The position numbers were made by a program, and so were the translations under genes. A DNA stretch of 5,091 nt. Source: an uncultured Clostridium sp. GTDB taxonomy: Bacteria; Bacillota; Clostridia; TANB77; CAG-508. The stretch covers positions 1-5,091 of the forward strand of contig CAMMEP010000075.1 in the NCBI GenBank assembly GCA_946495905.1, read 5' to 3'. Under the pieces are notes generated by a model that had not been told where the DNA came from, made no database searches, and worked only from the letters and a program-made list of their open reading frames with translations. Shown here piece after piece: positions 1-5,091 of this stretch (positions within the stretch are counted from its first letter, which is position 1; every line of letters starts with the position of its first letter).

Positions 1-3000
1 AAGCTTCCTGCTCCTCTTATTTCTAAGTCTCTCATTGCAATTTTAAATCCTGAACCAAATTCTGTGAATTCACGTATTGCTTTTAATCTTTTATCTGCTA
101 CTTCGGATAATAGCTTATCTCGTTTATACGTAACATAGGCATAAGCCTGTCTATCGCTTCTTCCTACTCTACCACGTATTTGGTATAACTGTGCGAGTCC
201 AAGTCTATCTGCATTTTCTACAATAATGGTATTGGCATTTGGTATGTCGATTCCAGATTCCAAAATAGTAGTGCAAACTAGAACATTGACTTCTCCTGTA
301 ATGAATCTTTCCATGATGTCTTCAATTTCTCTACCAGTCATTTTTCCATGTGCAAATTCTACTTTTGCTTCTGGTACTAATTTTGCAATATCCATCGCCT
401 TTTTTTCTATGTTTTCCACATTATTGTATAAATAGAATACCTGACCATTTCTCTCTAATTCTTTGGTAATAGCCTCTTTTATTACTTCTGCATCATATTC
501 TAATACATACGTTTGAACTGGTCTTCTGTTTTGAGGTGGTTCATAAATTACCGACATGTCACGTACTCCTAATATTGACATATGGAGTGTTCTTGGAATA
601 GGCGTTGCTGTCATGGTAAGTACATCTACACTGGTTTTTAATTTCTTTATTTTTTCTTTATCTTTTACCCCAAATCGATGTTCCTCATCAATAATAAGTA
701 ATCCTAAATCTCTAAACTCTACATCTTGGCTAAGTAATCGATGGGTTCCAATAACCACATCTACTTCTCCAAGTTTAAGTTTTTTTACTACTTCTTCTTG
801 CTCCTTTTTTGTTCGAAAACGATTTAATAATTCTACAGTAATTGCAAAGTTTTCCATTCTCTTTTTAAAGCTTTCATATTGTTGATTAGCAAGTACCGTA
901 GTTGGCACTAAATAAGCAACCTGTTTATGATCCATTACTGCCTTAAAAGCTGCTCTTATTGCCACTTCTGTTTTTCCATAACCAACATCTCCACAAAGAA
1001 GTCTATCCATTGGTCTAGGAAGTTCCATATCTTTTTTTACTTCTTCAATACATCTTAATTGGTCATCTGTCTCTTGATATGGAAATTCATCTTCAAATTG
1101 TCTTTGCCAGTCAGAATCTTTTGAAAAAGCAAAGCCTTTTATTTTCTGTCTTTTGGCGTATAGCTCTATTAAATCTTTTGCTACTTCTCTTAAGTTCTTT
1201 TTTACTCGTGTTTTGGTGTTACTCCACTCTTTACTACCAAGTCTATTTAATCTTGGCGCAGTATCTCCACCACCAATATATTTTCTAACATTATCCAAAC
1301 TACTTGTTGGCACATAAAGCATATCATCATTTTTATACTTTATTTTAATGTAATCTTTTGTAACACCATCCGCTTCTATGGTACTCACACCAACAAATTG
1401 TCCAATTCCCTGTGTGCGGTGTACCACATAATCGCCTTGTTTTAAATCTGCAAAAACAACTTTTTCTCCTTGCCTAAATGTGCTACTTGTCCTTCTCTTT
1501 TTAACCTCTCCCTCAAGAGCCTCTGCCATACTAATAACTACTAAATCTAAATCATAGCACTCAAATCCAGAAGAAAGACCACCTGTCGTTATAGGGACAG
1601 GCCTAAAAACGACAAAGTTGTCGTTTTTGGGACAGACCTTTGGTTTTGTTTCTTCTAAATTAATGTTTTCTTTTTCAGTTAGTTGACCTTCCTTATTCGT
1701 TAAAATGTTATTTTTTTCTAAAGGTTTACTATCTTTGCTAGAAGTAATGCCCTTCAAGTCTTTATTCGTTCCCTCTGCAATTATTTCATTTTCTTGTAAT
1801 AATTGCTTTACTTTGTCAACATTCTCTTTATTTCCTGCCAGTATTACCACTTGTTTATTTTCGGAAAGCCATTTTTTGATATCCTTGATTAATAATTCTG
1901 TTTCCGCTTTATGAAAGTTAATTTGCCTATATGTAAATGCAAAATTATTCGTAGCGTTATTGTTATTTTCATCTAAATACACTACTTGTTTACCCTCATA
2001 AAGTGAATTCCAATCTGCTTTATTAAATTCGCTTATACTTTTTATTGCTTCTGGAACAAATCTTTCCTTGTCCATTAAAGATTTTATTAAGTTATTATTT
2101 TCTATTATGATATTGTCTATTCTTTGATTTATTTTGGCATTTTCATCCACAGCCATCAAGCAATTGGATGGCAAATACTCTAGAAAATTACTCTTTTTAG
2201 AATAAAATTCGTTAAAGTATTTATCCATTTTGCTGATATATTCCCCATTTTGTATTGCCTCTATATCTGCTTCTACACTTTGAAGTAAGTTCTTTCTTGT
2301 GTTTTTTGATTCAAATTCAATACCTATCTTATTTTTAGGCAAATAATTTTCTCTTATTTTCTTTGTAATTTTTTCTATTATGGAAGAGTATTCTGGTAAA
2401 ACATCCTCTTCTATTTCATATTCTAAGAGATATTCATGAGCTGGAAAGATTTTTACACTATTGGTCATTTCTGTTGTTCTTTGTGAGTTAATATTAAAAT
2501 ATCGGATGGAATCTACTTCATCTCCCCAAAATTCAATTCTAACTCCATTTTTTTCTGAAAGTCCAATGTCTACAATTCCGCCTCTTATACTAAATTGCCC
2601 CTTATTTTCGACCATATCACTTCTTTCATATCCTAATAAAAGAAGTAATTGTTTTAAATTATTTAAAGTTTTCTTTCCTTTGAATCCACTACATTCGAAT
2701 AAACTTCCTACTGTGAATTTTAATGTATTTTTATATAGTAGTTTTTTTGGAAGCATTGGTTGCATAATTGCTTCAATTGTAGTAACAATAATTTCTACTT
2801 CTTTATTCTGTATTTTATTTAGCACATCAATTCTTGCATAAGGCAAATCTTTGCTTTCTGAAATATAGTCATAAGAAGCAATTTCTCTTTTTCCAAAGTA
2901 TTCTACTTTTCTTTCAAAAAACTTTAGGTCCTTTACTAATTGTTTTGCTTGTAACTCGTTATATGTCACAATACAAATAGGCTTTTTTATAGTATCTGAA

Positions 3001-3149
3001 ATTGAAGAAAGAATATGAGACTTTCCCACGAATTCTAACCCCGATATAGTTATCGGGGTTTTTTTCATCTCAATTTCATCTACTAATTGCTTGAATTTAT
3101 CATTCGCTTCTAGTTTTTGTATAAGTAAATTTTTCATTACATCTACCAT
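1..3149 (-). CDS. mfd: Transcription-repair coupling factor Mfd (3' end of gene outside window)
   Basis: ATP-dependent DNA translocase that binds RNA polymerase stalled at DNA lesions, pushes it forward or off the DNA, and recruits UvrA for nucleotide excision repair. The minus frame is open from ATG 3149 to the window edge: 1049 codons, against roughly 1150-1180 in the family, so the C-terminal domain is cut off. Visible in order: a UvrB-like module with GQFSIRGGIVD (184-194); a CarD-like polymerase-interaction domain (about 565-640, GDYVVH at 572, YVPTSSL ending at L618); Walker A GDVGYGKTE (720-728, Lys726); DEEHRFG (821-827); MTATPIPRT (846-854); ESGIDIPNANT (964-974); QIRGRVGR (989-996); then the TRG region ending in RGAGS. 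Walker A lies further from the N-terminus than in E. coli Mfd, which fits the extra linker at about 464-522. It starts 6 nt after the greA stop with only a weak Shine-Dalgarno (AGAAAG), so translation is probably coupled. An in-frame ATG at 3137 is an alternative start. Confidence 0.97.
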   Translation of the reverse strand, partial: MVDVMKNLLIQKLEANDKFKQLVDEIEMKKTPITISGLEFVGKSHILSSISDTIKKPICIVTYNELQAKQLVKDLKFFERKVEYFGKREIASYDYISESKDLPYARIDVLNKIQNKEVEIIVTTIEAIMQPMLPKKLLYKNTLKFTVGSLFECSGFKGKKTLNNLKQLLLLLGYERSDMVENKGQFSIRGGIVDIGLSEKNGVRIEFWGDEVDSIRYFNINSQRTTEMTNSVKIFPAHEYLLEYEIEEDVLPEYSSIIEKITKKIRENYLPKNKIGIEFESKNTRKNLLQSVEADIEAIQNGEYISKMDKYFNEFYSKKSNFLEYLPSNCLMAVDENAKINQRIDNIIIENNNLIKSLMDKERFVPEAIKSISEFNKADWNSLYEGKQVVYLDENNNNATNNFAFTYRQINFHKAETELLIKDIKKWLSENKQVVILAGNKENVDKVKQLLQENEIIAEGTNKDLKGITSSKDSKPLEKNNILTNKEGQLTEKENINLEETKPKVCPKNDNFVVFRPVPITTGGLSSGFECYDLDLVVISMAEALEGEVKKRRTSSTFRQGEKVVFADLKQGDYVVHRTQGIGQFVGVSTIEADGVTKDYIKIKYKNDDMLYVPTSSLDNVRKYIGGGDTAPRLNRLGSKEWSNTKTRVKKNLREVAKDLIELYAKRQKIKGFAFSKDSDWQRQFEDEFPYQETDDQLRCIEEVKKDMELPRPMDRLLCGDVGYGKTEVAIRAAFKAVMDHKQVAYLVPTTVLANQQYESFKKRMENFAITVELLNRFRTKKEQEEVVKKLKLGEVDVVIGTHRLLSQDVEFRDLGLLIIDEEHRFGVKDKEKIKKLKTSVDVLTMTATPIPRTLHMSILGVRDMSVIYEPPQNRRPVQTYVLEYDAEVIKEAITKELERNGQVFYLYNNVENIEKKAMDIAKLVPEAKVEFAHGKMTGREIEDIMERFITGEVNVLVCTTILESGIDIPNANTIIVENADRLGLAQLYQIRGRVGRSDRQAYAYVTYKRDKLLSEVADKRLKAIREFTEFGSGFKIAMRDLEIRGAGS
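1582..1638. repeat. REP-like composite palindrome inside the mfd coding sequence
   Basis: A perfect 11-bp inverted repeat, AAAAACGACAA (1605-1615) and TTGTCGTTTTT (1618-1628), is flanked by two near-identical direct repeats, GGGACAGGCC (1594-1603) and GGGACAGACC (1629-1638). A second small inverted repeat, CCTGTC (1582-1587) and GACAGG (1596-1601), adjoins it. The whole array is read through in frame by mfd and encodes about residues 505-522 (VCPKNDNFVVFRPVP...), directly before the conserved GLSSGFE segment. Layered palindromes with GGGACAG ends resemble the small dispersed repeats seen between genes in many Firmicutes. Membership of such a family is inference, because only one copy is present here. 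Confidence 0.7.
3037..3065 (+). terminator. Terminator-like hairpin antisense to the 5' end of mfd
   Basis: AACCCCGATA (3037-3046) and TATCGGGGTT (3051-3060) form a perfect 10-bp stem with a TAGT loop. On the plus strand a run of seven T (3059-3065) follows. This is the standard layout of an intrinsic terminator for transcripts running antisense to mfd. The same bases encode Mfd residues 31-38 (TPITISGL), which match the family's N-terminal 'GL' segment. The protein sequence therefore constrains part of the signal, and the hairpin may be coincidental. No plus-strand gene was found that it would serve. Confidence 0.4.
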
Positions 3150-3155
3150 TTCTTT

Positions 3156-3635
3156 CTACTTCGTAATTGAGATTATTTTATATTTGATAACACCTGCTGG
3201 TGCTTGTGCTTCTACTACTTGACCTTTTTTTGCTCCCATAAGAGCTGCTCCAATTGGAGATTCATTTGAAATCTTATTTTGTGCTAAATCAACTTCTGTT
3301 GAACCAACTATTGTATAAGATTCTTCTTCATTGAATTCCATATCTAAAACCTTAACGGTATTTCCTACTTGTACTGTTTTGGTATCTATCTCAGATTCGT
3401 CTATGATTTTAGCGTATCTAAGTTTATTCTCTAACTCAGCAATTTTTGTTTCATTTGCGGCTTGAGCATTTTTTGCTTCATCATATTCTGAATTTTCTGA
3501 TAAATCTCCAAATCCCAATGCTATTTTAATTCTTTCTGCTATTTCAGCTCTTTTCTCAGTAGTTAAAAATTCTAATTCTTTTTCTAGGTTATCATAACCT
3601 TCTTGAGTTAATAGAACTTCTTTTTCAGAATCCAT
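3156..3635 (-). CDS. greA: Transcription elongation factor GreA
   Basis: Cytoplasmic factor that inserts its coiled coil into the RNA polymerase secondary channel and stimulates cleavage of the 3' end of backtracked transcripts so that elongation can resume. The 159-residue length is normal for the family. Residues 1-77 form the N-terminal antiparallel coiled coil. Its tip carries GDLSENSEYDEAKN (43-56), with Asp44 and Glu47 matching the catalytic acidic pair D41/E44 of E. coli GreA. The rest is the C-terminal FKBP-like domain that binds polymerase, including SPIGAALMGAKKG (125-137). The start is fixed by AGGAGG at 3644-3649, 8 nt before the ATG. mfd follows after 6 nt, so the two very likely share an operon. 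There is no truncation or missing key residue. GreB is excluded as less typical of this group and by the overall sequence character. Confidence 0.98.
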   Translation of the reverse strand: MDSEKEVLLTQEGYDNLEKELEFLTTEKRAEIAERIKIALGFGDLSENSEYDEAKNAQAANETKIAELENKLRYAKIIDESEIDTKTVQVGNTVKVLDMEFNEEESYTIVGSTEVDLAQNKISNESPIGAALMGAKKGQVVEAQAPAGVIKYKIISITK

Positions 3636-3664
3636 TTTGTCTCCCTCCTTTTTGTATGAAAATA

Positions 3665-3688
3665 GTTGCTTAATTCTTTTTAAGCAAC
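3665..3688 (-). promoter_or_regulatory. Hairpin in the greA leader just upstream of its ribosome binding site
   Basis: GTTGCTTAA (3665-3673) and TTAAGCAAC (3680-3688) form a perfect 9-bp stem with a 6-nt loop. It ends about 15 nt before the greA AGGAGG. It could stabilise the mRNA 5' end or affect ribosome access. On the minus strand its bases also include TTGCTT, then 17 nt, then TATTTT, which is a poor sigma-A-like match and too close to the ribosome binding site to be called a promoter. A regulatory role is inference. Confidence 0.4.
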
Positions 3689-3693
3689 AAAAT

Positions 3694-3715
3694 AGTCTTA
3701 AAATAAAGACTTTTT
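3694..3715. other. Small hairpin between the 303-residue gene and greA
   Basis: AGTCTT (3694-3699) pairs with AAGACT (3706-3711) around a 6-nt A-rich loop. On the plus strand it runs into five T (3711-3715), giving a weak terminator appearance in that direction. On the minus strand it is followed only by TATTTTG. The stem is short and AT-rich, so function is uncertain. Confidence 0.3.
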
Positions 3716-3720
3716 ACATG

Positions 3721-3748
3721 AAAAGATGCATTGTGAAAATGCATTTTT
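3721..3748 (-). terminator. Candidate terminator after the 303-residue gene
   Basis: ATGCATT (3726-3732) pairs with AATGCAT (3738-3744) around a 5-nt loop. The stem can extend through a wobble pair into flanking A and T tracts, giving an A-tract, stem, T-tract layout readable on both strands. It lies about 30 nt past the stop codon at 3775, where a terminator for that gene is expected. The stem is AT-rich and weak, so read-through into greA is quite possible. Confidence 0.45.
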
Positions 3749-3774
3749 CCTTAATTTGAATAACATGTAATATA

Positions 3775-4686
3775 TTAAACTAATTTTCGTGTTTTGTCAA
3801 GATTCTGTTTGTGAATTTTTTGTAACTCTTTTTCAGATATAGTACCATTATTCCCTATTATTTCAGATATTCTTATCTCATCCTTTTTTATTCTCTCTTG
3901 CACGTTTTCTAGCTTCGTTTTTTGAACTTCTTCTTTAAATAAAATGCTCTCATACATTTTTGCAAATTCAAAATTCTCACCTATTTCTTCAAATTTTTCG
4001 TTATATTCATCTGGCACTTTAATTTTAAAATAGTTTACATTGATTCCGTCAAAACTTGGATTATCTAATTTCACATTTTCCTTAATGTTGACAATAATAG
4101 CATCTCTATTTATTTTGTATTTTTCCAATTCTTCTTTTGTTAAATTAATGTTTAATATATATTTTGCTCGTTTTAATGCTTTTTTCTTATTATTCGATAC
4201 CGCAATTAATATATTATCTTGCTCTAATAAATTATCTTGTACATTTTTCAATCTTTCAATATCGTTGGTTACTACATTTGTCATTCTAAAATTTTCTATA
4301 AATATTTTTAGAAAATTTAAATCTAAACTTGAATCCTTTTTGAAAATAATATAGATATCTTCTTGTTTGCAATTTGCCTGTTGTTTTTCCAAAATATAAG
4401 TTAAGATATCAAACTCCATGTATTCCATTAGTTTTTTACCATTTATTATCCTAATATTGTTTTCTAGCATCTCACAAATTTCATTTTTAAAATTTCCTTC
4501 TAGTTCTTTTGAAAATACAATAGCTTCTATTTTTAATTTACGTATATATTTTATTAGCTTTTTCTTAACTCTATTTTTTTCTTCATTCTGTATAGTTATA
4601 ATATAATTATTGTCAAAACTTCTTATTTCTATTCCTTGAAATGGATTTTTTAATTTTCTTTCTTTTTTTATATACCCAATTATCAT
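3775..4686 (-). CDS. Uncharacterised 303-residue alpha/beta protein
   Basis: I do not recognise a named family. I chose ATG 4686 (protein begins MIIGYIKKER) because AGGAGG at 4693-4698 sits 6 nt before it. The ATG at 4713 lies upstream of that site, next to the AT hairpin, and is unlikely. The protein is Lys/Glu/Asn-rich, with no signal peptide or membrane segment, so it is probably cytoplasmic. Alternating hydrophobic strands and helices suggest an alpha/beta fold: IEAIVFSKEL (53-62), DIYIIFKKD (110-118), TNVVTNDIERL (136-146), ILIAVSNNKKKALKRAK (159-175) and DAIIVNI (195-201). The VVTND...ILIAVSNN pattern is reminiscent of Rossmann-like domains, but I see no clear glycine-rich loop. The C-terminal 60 residues look helical and highly charged. 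It lies 139 nt upstream of greA, with hairpins between them, so it may or may not share a transcript. Confidence 0.85.
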   Translation of the reverse strand: MIIGYIKKERKLKNPFQGIEIRSFDNNYIITIQNEEKNRVKKKLIKYIRKLKIEAIVFSKELEGNFKNEICEMLENNIRIINGKKLMEYMEFDILTYILEKQQANCKQEDIYIIFKKDSSLDLNFLKIFIENFRMTNVVTNDIERLKNVQDNLLEQDNILIAVSNNKKKALKRAKYILNINLTKEELEKYKINRDAIIVNIKENVKLDNPSFDGINVNYFKIKVPDEYNEKFEEIGENFEFAKMYESILFKEEVQKTKLENVQERIKKDEIRISEIIGNNGTISEKELQKIHKQNLDKTRKLV

Positions 4687-4690
4687 AAAA

Positions 4691-4698
4691 TCCCTCCT
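4691..4698 (-). promoter_or_regulatory. Ribosome binding site that fixes the start of the 303-residue protein
   Basis: AGGAGGGA on the minus strand, with the AGGAGG core at 4693-4698, lies 6 nt from ATG 4686. It is downstream of the alternative ATG at 4713 and therefore rules against that longer start. Confidence 0.85.
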
Positions 4699-4711
4699 AT
4701 GTTTATTAAGC

Positions 4712-4756
4712 AAAAAAATATAATTTAAAACATCTTGTCTTAAATTATATTTTTTT
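4712..4756. terminator. AT-only 17-bp hairpin, probable bidirectional terminator or leader hairpin
   Basis: AAAAAAATATAATTTAA (4712-4728) is perfectly complementary to 4740-4756. ACA/TGT (4730-4732 and 4736-4738) can extend the stem past one mismatch to a three-base loop. Each strand reads A-tract, stem, seven T, which is the form of a bidirectional intrinsic terminator, though there is almost no G or C in the stem. On the minus strand it would end transcripts from the partial gene and the nested repeat. It also lies only 13 nt before the AGGAGGGA of the next gene, so a leader role is possible. Confidence 0.5.
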
Positions 4757-4785
4757 AATTATTAAATTATTACTATAATTTGTAC

Positions 4786-5000
4786 TTAAATATTACAAGT
4801 CACAACTACTTTTCATCGAAACAATGTATGTTTTAACTTTATGTTTTCGGCCCCCAACTGCGTACAAACTGTATAAACGCTATTTACATATCGTTTAACA
4901 GTTTGTAAACTTGTCGGTTCCCACCTTAAGCACTCCAACATAAAGTTAAAACATACATTGTTTCGATATTTTAGAGTAGACAGTGACTTGTAACATTTAA
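4786..5000. repeat. Nested inverted-repeat element: candidate structured RNA or MITE-like element
   Basis: Three nested inverted repeats share one centre. Outer: 4786-4803 with 4983-5000, 17 of 18 pairs. Middle: 4815-4845 with 4937-4967, 31 of 31 perfect. Inner: TACAAACTGT (4863-4872) with 4898-4907, then TAAACG (4874-4879) with CGTTTA (4892-4897), with A4873 bulged. Between them are asymmetric unpaired segments of 11 and 15 nt (outer) and 17 and 29 nt (inner). The inner ones are locally GC-rich (CGGCCCCCAACTGCG; CGGTTCCCACC), unlike the surroundings. It begins 5 nt after the stop of the upstream partial gene. Both ends read TTAA. One 215-nt RNA could fold into a single long rod. A non-autonomous mobile element is the main alternative. 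The folding is certain from the bases; its nature is inference. Confidence 0.8.
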
Positions 5001-5005
5001 AACCC

Positions 5006-5091
5006 TTATTCAACTCCTAGGCTTTCTGAAACAATGCTCCAAATAGATTCTGATTCTCTGTCTTTTGTCCAGAATGCTGCTCCTGCTAAAT
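5006..5091 (-). CDS. C-terminal end of an unidentified gene (5' part outside window)
   Basis: The minus frame is open from the window edge to TAA at 5006-5008. It gives 27 residues that begin LAGAAFWTKDRESES and end SESLGVE, with a protein-like composition. The other frames here stop early or read less plausibly. The stretch is too short to assign a family. It points the same way as all other genes, and its stop lies 5 nt before the nested inverted repeat, which would therefore be in its 3' untranslated region if the two are co-transcribed. Confidence 0.5.
   Translation of the reverse strand, partial: LAGAAFWTKDRESESIWSIVSESLGVE

Noticed and set aside
1..6. The window starts exactly at a HindIII site (AAGCTT), suggesting a clone boundary
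   Set aside because: Another AAGCTT occurs at 868-873 and the right end is not a HindIII site, so nothing biological can be concluded.
226..2841. Several plus-strand open frames of 60-126 codons
   Set aside because: All lie opposite the clearly coding mfd frame and have Ser/Phe/Leu-rich composition typical of antisense shadows.
4040..4606. Plus-strand open frames of 104 and 62 codons resembling membrane proteins
   Set aside because: They are antisense to the 303-residue gene. The hydrophobic look is the complement of a Lys/Glu/Asn-rich protein.
4772..4798. Minus-strand TTGTAA, 15 nt, TATAGT as a promoter for the 303-residue gene
   Set aside because: The spacing is short, the -35 match is poor, and the region is so A/T-rich that such matches are expected by chance.
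4915..4927. Minus-strand AAGGTGGGAACCG, similar to the T-box antiterminator signature
   Set aside because: It has an extra base and lacks the rest of the signature. I saw no Stem I or specifier arrangement, and no aminoacyl-tRNA synthetase or amino acid gene follows.
4813..5013. A 66-codon minus-strand open frame
   Set aside because: It reads through both arms of the nested inverted repeat, so its sequence is dictated by the palindrome. It has no ribosome binding site I can see and overlaps the end of the partial gene.
5028..5036. GAAACAATG repeated from the nested-repeat arms, as if part of the element
   Set aside because: Only nine bases match, the flanks differ, and the position is inside the partial coding sequence. 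Chance is the simplest explanation.

Overview
The window looks like chromosomal housekeeping DNA from a low-GC Firmicute, most likely a Clostridia member. The reasons are its strong A+T richness, AGGAGG-type ribosome binding sites, AT-only hairpins between genes, and a GreA and an Mfd of ordinary bacterial type. All recognised genes lie on the minus strand, so transcription runs from high to low coordinates. I could not run a database search, so family calls rest on motifs I can read.

Layout in transcription order: (1) 5091-5006 holds the last 27 codons of an unidentified gene. (2) 5000-4786 is a 215-bp stretch made of nested inverted repeats: an outer 18-bp pair with one mismatch, a perfect 31-bp pair, and an inner 16-bp pair with one bulged base. 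It has no credible coding capacity and is either a structured RNA or a small non-autonomous mobile element. It is the most unusual object in the window. (3) 4756-4712 is a 17-bp AT-only hairpin, probably a terminator or leader hairpin. (4) 4686-3775 encodes a 303-residue protein that I do not recognise. (5) 3774-3636 is a gap with three consecutive small hairpins. (6) 3635-3156 is greA. (7) 3149 to the left edge is mfd, starting 6 nt after the greA stop. 1049 codons are present, and the C-terminal end lies outside the window.

The greA-mfd pair makes biological sense. GreA rescues backtracked RNA polymerase by stimulating transcript cleavage. Mfd pushes forward or removes polymerase stalled at DNA damage and recruits excision repair. 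The 6-nt spacing and the weak ribosome binding site of mfd suggest co-transcription and translational coupling.

Two oddities sit inside mfd. A composite palindrome resembling a REP-type intergenic repeat is carried in frame in an interdomain linker (about residues 505-522), just after a low-complexity stretch. Near the 5' end, a GC-rich 10-bp hairpin followed by seven T residues on the plus strand looks like an intrinsic terminator facing antisense transcription.
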